From: an uncultured Muribaculaceae bacterium
GTDB lineage: Bacteria; Bacteroidota; Bacteroidia; Bacteroidales; Muribaculaceae
Assembly (NCBI GenBank): GCA_910587185.1
Contig: CAJULY010000009.1
Location: 1-64,000, forward strand
DNA length: 64,000 bases
Reading direction: 5' to 3'
The translations under genes and the position numbers were made by a program. The notes under the pieces are model-generated. The model ran no database searches. It saw only the letters and a list, made by a program, of their open reading frames with translations, and was not told the DNA's origin. Positions 25,626-34,383 of this stretch are shown piece by piece (position 1 is the stretch's first letter; each line of letters begins with the position of its first letter).

Positions 25626-28600
25626 TTAGAATGAAACTTCCACTCCGAATTCAAACTGACGTGTGTTGGGATACATCATCTGGACTACATTTCCTTCATA
25701 TTCGGGGTCAACACCCTTGAATTCGGTTATGGTCAAGAGGTTGCGGCCGGTGAAGTGGAACTGGATGTCATTCATGCGGAGTGTGTTGAGCCATGATTTC
25801 GGAAGCGAGTAGGCAACTGTCAGGTTCTTGAGGCGGAGGAACGATGAGTTTTCAACCCAGCGGCTGTCGGCCTGTATTTCCTGGGGACGTCCGTAGAGGT
25901 CAACGATGTTGGGGACATCGGTGACATCGCCCGGCTTGGTCCAGACGTTGAGAAGGTTGGTCGTACCGTTGGTGTTGCGGGAAACCGATACGGCAGGATC
26001 GTTGATGTACCAGTTGGTTGCGTTGAAGATATATTTCTGGGCTGACCAGTTGAAGTCGGCGCGCAGAGAGATGTTCTTGTAGCGTCCGTTGATGCCGAAA
26101 CCGCCGTTCCACGGTGCGATGAATGTCTTGCCGAGATCCACTTCGTCGCTGTCGCTGAATCTCTTGGTCAGGTTGCCTTCTTTGGTGTACCACATCTGCT
26201 GTCCGTCGCGCGGGTCAACGCCTGCGTAGCGCACCTGAGTGATTGCGAACGGATTCTTGCCGACGCGGTAGGTGACACCTTTTCCGGGGATGGTGAATTC
26301 GCTGAGACCGTTGAAGAGTTCGGTGATGGTGTTCTTGTTGTAGTTGAAGTTCACATCCACGCCTACATACCAGTCTTTTGTCTGGTAGATGTCGGCCGAG
26401 AAATCGACATCGACACCGACGTTGCGCATGGAGCCGCAGTTGGCTGTGCCTTCGCTCCATCCTGTGGTGAACGAGTAGGGAACGTCCATGAGCATGTCGT
26501 GGGTGTTCTTGACGTAGAAGTCAACGCTTGTGCGGATGCGGTTGAACAGACCGAAGTCAACGCCGACGTTCAGAGCCTTGATGGTTTCCCAGGTCAGGTT
26601 GTCGTTGGCCATGCCGCTGATTCCGAGCGCGGGCTGTCCGTCATACACTGCGCCGGAGCCTACGGTACCGATGTAGTCATAGTTGCCGATACCGCTTGAG
26701 TTACCGGCTGTACCGTAGTTGAAACGGAGTTTCAGGTCGCTGAGCCAGGTGACGGGATCGAGGAACGATTCTTTCTTCATGTTCCACATGGCGCCTACGG
26801 AGTAGAATGTGCCCCAGCGGTGGTCTTTGGCGAATTTCGAGCTGCCGTCGCGGCGAACTGCGAAATCAACGAAATAACGGTTGTCGAAGCTGTAGTTACC
26901 TGTCAGGAAGTAGGAGTTCATTATCGACTCGTAGCGTCCGTGACCGATGTTGTTCATGGTGACGTTTGTTCCCTGGGTCAGCATGTTCTGGATGGCGTTC
27001 GGCTGTCCGGTGGTGCTGACGGAGAAGTTGTGGTTGCGGGTGATGATAGATTCCTGACCAACGAGGAACGAGAATTCGTTCTTGTCGGCGATGGAGAACT
27101 TGTATTCGGCAGTGTTGGTGTAGGTGAACTGATACCAGCGTCGGAAAGCTTCAGAAGAAGTTGCGGTGATGTTATCGAGAACGATCACATCGCCCATCGG
27201 GGTCGATTCGTTCTGATAGGGAGGACGCGCGCTCGAGTTGCGGTAATCGTAGGCATTGACGTTCTGCTGTGCGCGGAGTGTAAGACCGTTGATGGGGTTG
27301 ATCTGTTCGTAAAGAGTCATCATCGCGGTCAGATTGGTGCGTTTACCCACGAATGCCTTGCGGTTAAAATAGTTGGGATCTGTCGAACCGGAATAGTGGT
27401 GGTAGTTCGCGCGGTCACCGAAAACGATGTCGCCTTTGTCATTAAACGTATAATAATAAGGGGAATCGTAAGGCAGAAGGTTATAGACCTGCATGAACGG
27501 GTTGTTGGTATAAATACCACCGTTCTCAGAAGTGGAGGATGCGGCATTGTTCGATTCGTAGCGTTCGAAACCTACGTTGGTAGAGAGGCCTACCGTGAAC
27601 CAGGGCTTGATTTTGGAGTCGAGGTTGAAACGCAGAGTCTCGCGGCGCAGACCTGAACTTTCGATCAGACCGTCCTGGTCGTAATGGGCCAGAGAAAGAT
27701 AATAGCGGGTCTTGTCCGTACCGCCCTGGATGCGTGCGTCGATAGAATAGGTGAGGGCTTTGTCGTTGATGAGATAGTCTTTCCAGTCGGTGTTGATTCC
27801 ATATTTGTCAACAAGTTCTCTGACGTTGTCGCTGACGGGGCTGTGGGTAAGATCGCGGAAGCGGATGAATTCCTTGGCGTCCATCAGATCGATCTTGTCG
27901 TTGGCCATCTGGCTCCATCCGGCGTTGGCGCGGATGGTTACGTTAGCGTTTTCACCGTAACGTCCTTTCTTGGTGGTGATCACGATGACACCGTTGGCGG
28001 CACGCGAACCGTAGATGGCGGTCGAAGCGGCATCCTTGAGCACTGTGACACTTTCGATGTCGGAAGGATTGAGGGTTGTGAATATGGAGGAAGTTGCCGG
28101 AGCACCGTCACATATAAACAGAGGTGTGTTGCCCGACAGTGAGTTATAACCGCGGATACGGATCGAAGAAGGAAGAGCCGAAGGTTCGCCGGAGTTGGAG
28201 AAGATCGACAGACCTGCGACCTGACCCTGAAGTGCGTCAACGAAGTTCGATGAAGGGGTGTCTTCAAGCACCTGATCGCCTACAACCGAGACAGAACCGA
28301 CGACGGAGCCGAGTTTTTTGCCGGAGCCGTAGCCGGTGACAACGATCTGGTCAAGAACGGTGGCCGAGTTGTCGAGGAAGATCTTCATGCCGTCTTTCAG
28401 GGCCACTGTCTTGGGCGACATGCCCACGTAGGTCACCTTTACTTCCTTCACGGAAGCGGGAACCGAAAGCGTAAACTGGCCGTTGACGTCGGTCATCGTC
28501 GCATGACCGCCGCCGATGGGCGTTACCGTCGCGCCGATAAGCGGTTCGTTATCGGCCGAGCTCAGCACCGTGCCTGTATAGGTGCGGTTTTGCGCCATGG

Positions 28601-28652
28601 CGCTCATCGCTAAGGTCACGATAGCTGTGAGTAATAGAAACAGCTTTTTCAT
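25626..28652 (-). CDS. SusC/RagA-family TonB-dependent importer, cassette 1 (silent)
   Basis: A 1008-residue outer-membrane importer. Signal peptide (1-20, ending AMA), a carboxypeptidase-D-like domain (about 22-95), a TonB-box-like LDQIVVTGYGS (about 101-111), the plug (to about 230, with LFICDGAP and GSRAANGVIVITTKKG) and a 22-strand-type barrel ending in Phe (FEFGVEVSF). The first 333 nt and the 170-nt leader are base-identical to cassette 3, in inverted orientation. Beyond that the protein diverges. The frame is fully intact, but I see no Bacteroidetes promoter in the 400 nt upstream, so the cassette looks switched off rather than broken. Confidence 0.95.
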   Translation of the reverse strand: MKKLFLLLTAIVTLAMSAMAQNRTYTGTVLSSADNEPLIGATVTPIGGGHATMTDVNGQFTLSVPASVKEVKVTYVGMSPKTVALKDGMKIFLDNSATVLDQIVVTGYGSGKKLGSVVGSVSVVGDQVLEDTPSSNFVDALQGQVAGLSIFSNSGEPSALPSSIRIRGYNSLSGNTPLFICDGAPATSSIFTTLNPSDIESVTVLKDAASTAIYGSRAANGVIVITTKKGRYGENANVTIRANAGWSQMANDKIDLMDAKEFIRFRDLTHSPVSDNVRELVDKYGINTDWKDYLINDKALTYSIDARIQGGTDKTRYYLSLAHYDQDGLIESSGLRRETLRFNLDSKIKPWFTVGLSTNVGFERYESNNAASSTSENGGIYTNNPFMQVYNLLPYDSPYYYTFNDKGDIVFGDRANYHHYSGSTDPNYFNRKAFVGKRTNLTAMMTLYEQINPINGLTLRAQQNVNAYDYRNSSARPPYQNESTPMGDVIVLDNITATSSEAFRRWYQFTYTNTAEYKFSIADKNEFSFLVGQESIITRNHNFSVSTTGQPNAIQNMLTQGTNVTMNNIGHGRYESIMNSYFLTGNYSFDNRYFVDFAVRRDGSSKFAKDHRWGTFYSVGAMWNMKKESFLDPVTWLSDLKLRFNYGTAGNSSGIGNYDYIGTVGSGAVYDGQPALGISGMANDNLTWETIKALNVGVDFGLFNRIRTSVDFYVKNTHDMLMDVPYSFTTGWSEGTANCGSMRNVGVDVDFSADIYQTKDWYVGVDVNFNYNKNTITELFNGLSEFTIPGKGVTYRVGKNPFAITQVRYAGVDPRDGQQMWYTKEGNLTKRFSDSDEVDLGKTFIAPWNGGFGINGRYKNISLRADFNWSAQKYIFNATNWYINDPAVSVSRNTNGTTNLLNVWTKPGDVTDVPNIVDLYGRPQEIQADSRWVENSSFLRLKNLTVAYSLPKSWLNTLRMNDIQFHFTGRNLLTITEFKGVDPEYEGNVVQMMYPNTRQFEFGVEVSF

Positions 28653-28822
28653 ACTAAAAATTTAATTAGACATATATGATTGATTGGAATAATCTGTGGT
28701 GGCGGCGAGGCGCGCCCGGCGCTCCGCTGCCGTCATGCGGGGGGAGGAATAATGTTGGCTTTCTTTGCGTTTATTTTGTACCTATTGAGTTAATTTCTAT
28801 CGGATCCTCTCTTGCCAGGAGA
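28318..28822 (-). repeat. Shared 5' block (leader plus susC start), copy in cassette 1
   Basis: These 505 nt are, by eye, a perfect inverted copy of 45364-45868. They cover 170 nt of leader and the first 335 nt of susC, up to the codons for GSGK. The distal edge is the sequence TCTCCTGGCAAGAGAGGAT read on the minus strand, which is where homology to the expressed cassette ends. Confidence 0.9.
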
Positions 28823-28884
28823 CGACACTCCGCCTCAATCCGCTGACTCTCAGCGCCGACAATCCACTCCCCGCTAAACATTTC
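28823..28884 (-). repeat. Silent-side extension of the leader, copy 1
   Basis: About 60 nt beyond the shared leader match 44667-44727 with two base differences but are absent at cassette 3, where the promoter takes their place. The piece contains a small hairpin (GCTGA GAG TCAGC). From 28885 to 29064 the sequence is AT-rich with no gene and no consensus promoter that I can see on the minus strand. Confidence 0.8.
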
Positions 28885-29064
28885 ACGTTTTAGTTAAGAA
28901 AAAGCTGTTTTTTGCATCTGTGGAATGCGTGATTTTATGACGAAATTTTGAAGAAAGATGAGGCTTGAATCCGATTTTTTTGGGCAGAAAAGTGTGTTTT
29001 TCGCCGGTCATAGAGATGAAATTGAGTTATAGAATGTTAAATAGAGAAGATCGCACGCTGCTAA

Positions 29065-29562
29065 TTAACATTCGTTTGAATTATCGTTAAATGCTTTTAA
29101 AAGGCTGCTTAGATTAGCGATCATCCTTTGTAATTCTTTGTCGGAAAGCACATCGGCCGCCGAAGCCGCCGCGGAGGTAAAATCCGATCGCCGCTGTGTG
29201 TTTTCCATAACACTTTTCCCCTCTATCAGTGACAGGACAATTGCGCAAAGGGTAGTGAAAAGAGGAAAAACCGGGACGGCCCATCCCATGGTTGAGCGGA
29301 AGAGCATAGCCGCAGCCACAAGCATGGCGTCGATGGCCGATGACGCCAGAAGTGTGACAAGATAGCGCGCGGCTTTATCGACGGAACGCCGATAGCCTTT
29401 GGATGTGCGCGGAATGCCCCGCCGGCGAGCGCGGAGCACACCGCTGCGGAAGTCGATCATTATGGCTGTGATGACAGCGGCATAATCGACAAGAATCATG
29501 ACGACGAGCCAGATGAGGGTTTTCAGGGTAGCGGGCGAGAGGATGGTAAAAAACATAGGCAT
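29065..29562 (-). CDS. Phage-holin-like small membrane protein
   Basis: A 165-residue protein with two pairs of hydrophobic segments (LIWLVVMILVDYAAVITAIM and AIDAMLVAAAMLF to LFTTLCAIVLSLIEG) joined by a basic loop DFRSGVLRARRRGIPRTSKGYRRSVDKAARY. This layout resembles holin-like proteins of Bacteroidales prophages. No other phage gene is present here, so it is an orphan copy or a membrane protein recruited for another purpose. Its ATG lies inside one arm of an 18-bp interrupted palindrome. Confidence 0.55.
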   Translation of the reverse strand: MPMFFTILSPATLKTLIWLVVMILVDYAAVITAIMIDFRSGVLRARRRGIPRTSKGYRRSVDKAARYLVTLLASSAIDAMLVAAAMLFRSTMGWAVPVFPLFTTLCAIVLSLIEGKSVMENTQRRSDFTSAAASAADVLSDKELQRMIANLSSLLKAFNDNSNEC

Positions 29563-29608
29563 TGTAACGGTTGCGTCTTTTGGTGATATGACGCAAAGTT
29601 ACAATGCC
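29558..29608. promoter_or_regulatory. Interrupted palindrome over the start of the holin-like gene
   Basis: Outer arms GGCATTGTAAC / GTTACAATGCC and inner arms TTGCGTC / GACGCAA together give 18 paired bases around a 12-nt centre. One arm contains the gene's start codon and the other a TAACTTTG -7 box read on the minus strand. The right arm would lie upstream of the transcript, so this is more likely a protein-binding DNA palindrome than an RNA hairpin. Confidence 0.5.
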
Positions 29609-29639
29609 TTTAGCGGTGACGTAGTCCTGATTCTATAAA

Positions 29640-30254
29640 TCAGTCTGCGCGGGAGAATTCATGAAGCCGGGCAAGATACTTGCCAATGATGTCAAACTCG
29701 ATGTTGACGCGGGTTCCGGGACGGAAGGTGTGGAAGTTCGTGTGCTCGTAGGTGTAAGGGATGATTGCCACGCGGAACGAATCGCGCTCGGAGTCGCAGA
29801 CCGTCAGGCTGACACCGTTGACAGTCACGGAGCCTTTCTCCACGGTGACATATCCTTTCGCGGCCATCGCAGGGTCTATTTCGTAACGGAATTTGTAGTA
29901 GCGGCTTCCGTCAACTTCCTCGATGCATTCAACTACGGCGGTGCAATCCACATGTCCCTGAACGATATGGCCGTCCAGACGTCCGTTGAGCATCATGGAG
30001 CGCTCGAGGTTGATTTCCGATCCCTCGGTCAGGTCACCGAGATTGGATCGCTCGAGGGTCTCGCGGATAGCGGTGACGGTGTAGGTTGAATCGGGATGGA
30101 GCTCAACGACTGTGAGACACACTCCGTTGTGGGCCACCGACTGGTCTATCTTGAGTTCGTCGGCGAAAGAACATTTCACGCGTATATGGCGGTTTCCGCC
30201 TTCGTCATTGACGGCCACCACACGGGCCGATTCTTCGACTATTCCTGAAAACAT
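29640..30254 (-). CDS. ribE: Riboflavin synthase, alpha chain
   Basis: A 204-residue protein with two tandem lumazine-binding domains. The first starts MFSGIVEESARV and contains SVAHNGVCLTV; the second starts LDGHIVQGHVD and contains GSVTVNGVSLTV. It converts two molecules of 6,7-dimethyl-8-ribityllumazine to riboflavin in the cytosol. It lies 11 nt after ilvC on the same strand, so it may be read as the tail of the ilv operon; no separate promoter is evident. Confidence 0.95.
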   Translation of the reverse strand: MFSGIVEESARVVAVNDEGGNRHIRVKCSFADELKIDQSVAHNGVCLTVVELHPDSTYTVTAIRETLERSNLGDLTEGSEINLERSMMLNGRLDGHIVQGHVDCTAVVECIEEVDGSRYYKFRYEIDPAMAAKGYVTVEKGSVTVNGVSLTVCDSERDSFRVAIIPYTYEHTNFHTFRPGTRVNIEFDIIGKYLARLHEFSRAD

Positions 30255-30265
30255 GAGCGTTGCGA

Positions 30266-31309
30266 TTAGTTGTTTTCGGGACGGAGGGTGCGGACGGTGA
30301 CACCGGTCTGCCAGAGTTCGCTCTCGCGCATCTGACGCAGCTCCTCGTTGAGTTTCTCGCGATAGTCGGGCTGAGAGTTCGAGTCGATCGAAATCTGGGC
30401 CTCGGTTCCGTCTTCAACGCTCTTGTAGAGACGTTCGAGCACCGGTTTGGCTGCATCGTGGAACGGGGTCATCCAGTCGAGCGCGCCGCGCTGGGCGGTT
30501 GTGGAGCAGTTGGCATACATCCAGTCCATTCCTTTTTCAGCAAAGAGGGGCATGAGCGACTGAGTCAGTTCCTCGACGGTTTCATTGAAGGCTTCGGAGG
30601 GAGTGTGGCCATGTTCGCGCAGCACTTCGTACTGGGCGAGGAACAATCCTTGGATGGCTCCCATGAGCGAGCCGCGTTCGCCAGTGAGGTCGCTGACGGC
30701 CTCGCGCTTGAATGTGGTCTCGAAAAGGTAACCTGATCCGATGCCGATTCCGAGGGCTATCGTGCGGTCGTAGGCTTTTCCGGTGTAGTCCTGCTCTATG
30801 GCGAAGCTGGAGTTGACGCCTCGGTTTTCGAGGAACATGGAGCGGAGCGAAGCGCCGGAGCCTTTGGGGGCAACCATGATGACGTCAACGTCGGCGGGAG
30901 GCACAACGCCTGTGCGGTCGGGCCATGTAATGGCGAATCCGTGGCTGAAATAAAGGGCTTTGCCCTTGGTCAGATGCTTCTTTATGACGGGCCATTGCTC
31001 GAGGACGGCGGCATCGGAGAGCAGGCACATGATTATGGTGCCGCGTTCGCAGGCTTCCTCGATGGAGAAAAGAGTCTCGCCGGGAACCCATCCGTCGGCG
31101 ACGGCCTTGTCGAATGTCTTGCCCTGACGCTGGCCGACGATCACATTGAAGCCGTTGTCTTTCAGGTTAAGGCTCTGGCCCGGGCCCTGGACTCCGTAGC
31201 CGAGCACTGCTATAGTTTCGCCGGCGAGAACCTCGCGGGCTTTTTCAAGCGGAAATTCGTTGCGGGTGACGACTGTTTCCTCGACCCCGCCGAAATTTAG
31301 TTTTGCCAT
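30266..31309 (-). CDS. ilvC: Ketol-acid reductoisomerase
   Basis: A 347-residue class I enzyme (short form). The Rossmann motif GYGVQGPGQSLNL lies near residue 39, and the knotted C-terminal domain contains the metal-binding acidic residues in VSDLTGERGSLMGAIQGLF. It carries out the second common step of valine and isoleucine synthesis with NADPH or NADH. The ATG at 31309 opens MAKLNFGG; upstream in-frame codons run into the spacer and give a non-homologous extension. It follows the thioesterase gene by 23 nt. Confidence 0.95.
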   Translation of the reverse strand: MAKLNFGGVEETVVTRNEFPLEKAREVLAGETIAVLGYGVQGPGQSLNLKDNGFNVIVGQRQGKTFDKAVADGWVPGETLFSIEEACERGTIIMCLLSDAAVLEQWPVIKKHLTKGKALYFSHGFAITWPDRTGVVPPADVDVIMVAPKGSGASLRSMFLENRGVNSSFAIEQDYTGKAYDRTIALGIGIGSGYLFETTFKREAVSDLTGERGSLMGAIQGLFLAQYEVLREHGHTPSEAFNETVEELTQSLMPLFAEKGMDWMYANCSTTAQRGALDWMTPFHDAAKPVLERLYKSVEDGTEAQISIDSNSQPDYREKLNEELRQMRESELWQTGVTVRTLRPENN

Positions 31310-31332
31310 TGTAGTTATATGTATGAGGTTTG

Positions 31333-32082
31333 TTATTCTCTGGGTGATGTGACCGATCGGGCCAGACATACGGTCTGGCCGTCGAGATTGATCGATGTCA
31401 GCAGGGCGTCGCCTTCAGCGGAGAAAGCCGAGCACACTTCCACTTCGTCGCCGTAGTGGGCTTCGTGGCGATATTCGATCTCGAAGCGCGACACGAAGAA
31501 ACGGTCGTAGGTGTCCAGATCCATCTGGTTTATGATCAGCTCGACGTAGCGCGACGAATTGACATGGCGGTTCACGTCGATGTCGCTGACCTGAAAGCGA
31601 TAGGGGTGACACATCTGTGGGGGCTCTATGGGCCGGAGTTTTCCCTGGCGTGCAATGGGGCATTCCTTGTCGCTGACCACTTCCTGCAGGAAGTCGAAGC
31701 CGCTGAGATTGGCCGGGCGTCGGGTGGCCATGTCGATGGAAACCCATATAGTGCGTGCGAAGCCTATCACTTCGCCTCCCTCTCCGCGAATCTCGAAATT
31801 ACGTTCGGAGAAATGGCGGTTATAGCCTTCGACCCACGTGGTCAGCGAATATTCCTCAAGCAGACGCGGAAAACGCCTGACTTCGAATGCGCAGCGCGAG
31901 AGAACCCACAGGGTTCCGTTGGCTGCCAGGTTCTTGAATCCGACGCCGAGCGCGTCGGCATGTTCTGTTGCCACTTCAATGATGTGCTGCACCAGCATTG
32001 CCGGAGCGAGTTCGCGCTGGGCGTTGCATTGTGCGGCGGTGAGACGGTAGCGGCGAGTGTAGTGTTTCTGAAGCTGGGTCAT
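31333..32082 (-). CDS. Acyl-ACP thioesterase (FatA/FatB-like)
   Basis: A 249-residue double hot-dog thioesterase. The N-terminal half contains LWVLSRCAFEVRRFP, and the second half carries the conserved DIDVNRHVNSSRYVELI (N, H) motif and a later acidic residue in FEIEYRHEAHYGDEVEVCSA. It should release free fatty acids from acyl-carrier protein in the cytosol. Its ATG overlaps the end of ilvN by 4 nt, so translation is coupled within the ilv operon. This places chain release beside branched-chain precursor synthesis; branched acyl-ACP is a plausible substrate but is inferred from context only. Confidence 0.88.
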   Translation of the reverse strand: MTQLQKHYTRRYRLTAAQCNAQRELAPAMLVQHIIEVATEHADALGVGFKNLAANGTLWVLSRCAFEVRRFPRLLEEYSLTTWVEGYNRHFSERNFEIRGEGGEVIGFARTIWVSIDMATRRPANLSGFDFLQEVVSDKECPIARQGKLRPIEPPQMCHPYRFQVSDIDVNRHVNSSRYVELIINQMDLDTYDRFFVSRFEIEYRHEAHYGDEVEVCSAFSAEGDALLTSINLDGQTVCLARSVTSPRE

Positions 32083-32630
32083 GATTTGGGGTTTTGAAGT
32101 TCGCGGCGCGCGAGATACTCATCGACATGTTCTATCGGCGAACGTGTGACGGCAACTCGTCCGCTGCGCATGAACTGTTTGATATCATAACGCTTCAGCT
32201 GGGAAAATAGCGCATCGGTCTCGTCATTATGACCTGTTTTTTCTATTACGGTATAATCCGGGGTAATTTCGAGAATGCGTGCGCCGTAGTCGCGGATAAT
32301 CTGCTCCACATGGTTTTCGGACAACATCCGGGATGTCGATATTTTGTAGAGGGCCACTTCCTGATAGACGAGTTCGGAGTCAACATAGCAGAAAGCGCGG
32401 ATAACGTCGATGCGCTTCTCGATCTGCTTGATGACCTTGTCCATCATGGACTGGGTCGAGTGGCAGGTAATGACTATCTTGTGGACGTTGGGAGTTGAAC
32501 AGGCGCTCGCACAGATGCTGTCGATGTTGATGCAACGGCGGGTGAATATGTTGGAGAGCTGTGTCAGCAGTCCCACGTGGTTCTCCGAGAAGACGGAGAT
32601 AGTGTAGAGTTGTTCTTGCTGGTCCATCAT
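32079..32630 (-). CDS. ilvN: Acetolactate synthase, small (regulatory) subunit
   Basis: A 183-residue protein with an N-terminal ACT domain (TISVFSENHVGLLTQLSNIFTRRCINIDSI) and the C-terminal regulatory domain. It binds valine and controls the catalytic subunit encoded upstream. Its ATG at 32630 overlaps the ilvB stop by 4 nt and its stop overlaps the thioesterase start, so the three genes are translationally coupled. Confidence 0.93.
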   Translation of the reverse strand: MMDQQEQLYTISVFSENHVGLLTQLSNIFTRRCINIDSICASACSTPNVHKIVITCHSTQSMMDKVIKQIEKRIDVIRAFCYVDSELVYQEVALYKISTSRMLSENHVEQIIRDYGARILEITPDYTVIEKTGHNDETDALFSQLKRYDIKQFMRSGRVAVTRSPIEHVDEYLARRELQNPKS

Positions 32631-34348
32631 TCCGGGTTGTAAGTTTCTGTCTGGTTTATCATGATGTAGTCAACGGCGGCTCCGACAGGCGTCATGGGGA
32701 ACACCATGTCTTCTTCGCGGATATTGACGTTCAGAAGCATCGGTTTATCCGAGGCAACGAGGCGACGTATGGCTTCAGGGAGTTCGGCGCGTGTGGCCAC
32801 GTCGATCGATTCAATTCCGTAGGCGGTGCAGAGGGTCTTGAAATCGGGGTTGAGAAGCTTGGTCTGCGAGTAGCGTTCGTTGAAAAAGAGCGACTGCCAC
32901 TGACGCACGTTGCCGAGAAAATTGTTGTTGAGCACAATGATCTTGACGGCTGTTCCGTATTGCATTATCGTTCCAAGCTCCTGAATGGTCATCTGGATTC
33001 CGCCGTCGCCTACAAAAAGATAGACTTCTCTTTCGGGCGCGCCCATCTTTGCGCCGATGGCCGCAGGGAGTCCGAAGCCCATGGTGCCGAGTCCGCCGGA
33101 CGTTATGATGCTTCGGGGCGAAGTGTAGCGGAAATAGCGTGCGGAAAGCATCTGGTTCTGACCGACGTCGTTGACGAGTATGGCGTTTTCGCCGGCCGCT
33201 TCGCTCACCAGGCGCGCTGTCTCGCCCATGGTAGGCGCTTCGTCGGGGTCGGTGCCGTAGGCCGCTTTTTCAATGACAAGGCGCCGCTCGTCGGCGTTGT
33301 AGCGGTCGAAAGTCGCCACCCATTCCTCGCGGCTCGCTTTGTTGACGAGCGGAATCAGAGCTTCGATAGCTTCCCGCGCATCGGCATGGACGCGCAGATC
33401 GACCGGTATGTTTTTGTTGAACTCGCTCTCGTCGATGTCGATATGCACGATCTTGGCCTGAGGGGCATAATGTTCCGTGACGCCCGTGACACGGTCGTCG
33501 AAACGCATCCCTATGGCCACGATCAGATCGGCGCGGTTCGTGTTGACATTCGGGCCGAAATTGCCGTGCATTCCGAGCATACCTTTGAAAAGCCGGTGGT
33601 CTGACGGAAGCGTGGAAAGCCCCAGAAGTGTCGCTCCGACCGGTATATCCGCTTTCTCAACCAAAGTGCGGAACGCATCCTCGGCCTCGGCGATGGTTAT
33701 GCCCTGTCCGGCGAGTATCATCGGCCTGTGGCTTTTGTTTATAAGCTCGGCGAGCTGTTTTATATCGGCCATGTTTATCTCCGGACGCGGGATATAGGAA
33801 CGGATGAAGTGACAAGGCTCATAGCCGGCGTCGGTCAGGCCGGTCTGGGCATCCTTGGTGAAGTCGAGCACTACGGGGCCGGGACGGCCTGTCGAGGCGA
33901 TGTGGAAAGCATGTGACAGGGCCCACGCCACTTTATCGGCCGAACGCACCTGATAGCTCCATTTGGTCACAGGCTGCGTGATGCCCATTACGTCGGTTTC
34001 CTGGAATGCGTCGGTGCCGAGCATGGCTGAAGGAGCCTGTCCGGTGATGACCACCAGGGGTGTGGAATCCATCAGCGCGTCGCTCAGGCCGGTGATCAGA
34101 TTGGTTGCGGCCGGCCCGGAAGTGACAATCACCACTCCTGGACGGTGCGACGCGCGGGCATAGCCTTGGGCCGCGTGCATCGCGCCCTGCTCGTGACGGG
34201 TCAGCACGTTGGTTATCCTGTCCGTGTAATCATACAGCCGGTCGAACACCGGAATTATATATCCGCCGGGATAGCCGAAAATGCGGTCTGTCCCTTCGGC
34301 TATCAGTCCTCTGACGAGAGCCTCGGCTCCTGTTATCTTTTCTGTCAT
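32627..34348 (-). CDS. ilvB: Acetolactate synthase, large (catalytic) subunit
   Basis: A 573-residue TPP enzyme. It begins with ITGAEALVRGLIAEG and YPGG; the catalytic Glu lies in VLTRHEQGAMHAAQGYARAS; the TPP/Mg motif is VGDGGIQMTIQEL to NNNFLGN. It condenses pyruvate to acetolactate, or pyruvate with 2-ketobutyrate. The ATG at 34348 opens MTEKITGAEA; an upstream in-frame start adds only ten non-homologous residues. It is 35 nt downstream of ilvD. Confidence 0.95.
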   Translation of the reverse strand: MTEKITGAEALVRGLIAEGTDRIFGYPGGYIIPVFDRLYDYTDRITNVLTRHEQGAMHAAQGYARASHRPGVVIVTSGPAATNLITGLSDALMDSTPLVVITGQAPSAMLGTDAFQETDVMGITQPVTKWSYQVRSADKVAWALSHAFHIASTGRPGPVVLDFTKDAQTGLTDAGYEPCHFIRSYIPRPEINMADIKQLAELINKSHRPMILAGQGITIAEAEDAFRTLVEKADIPVGATLLGLSTLPSDHRLFKGMLGMHGNFGPNVNTNRADLIVAIGMRFDDRVTGVTEHYAPQAKIVHIDIDESEFNKNIPVDLRVHADAREAIEALIPLVNKASREEWVATFDRYNADERRLVIEKAAYGTDPDEAPTMGETARLVSEAAGENAILVNDVGQNQMLSARYFRYTSPRSIITSGGLGTMGFGLPAAIGAKMGAPEREVYLFVGDGGIQMTIQELGTIMQYGTAVKIIVLNNNFLGNVRQWQSLFFNERYSQTKLLNPDFKTLCTAYGIESIDVATRAELPEAIRRLVASDKPMLLNVNIREEDMVFPMTPVGAAVDYIMINQTETYNPE

Positions 34349-34383
34349 GCGATGAATTGTGTCTGATTTTATATCCACTGAAA

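Noticed and set aside
26820..27656. Long plus-strand frames opposite susC 1 (similar ones lie opposite susC 2 and 3)
   Set aside because: These are shadows of the high-GC third positions of the susC genes; they have no start context or family match.
25626..28652. Cassette 1 as a pseudogene copy
   Set aside because: All four genes have intact frames, signal peptides and catalytic residues; only the promoter is missing.
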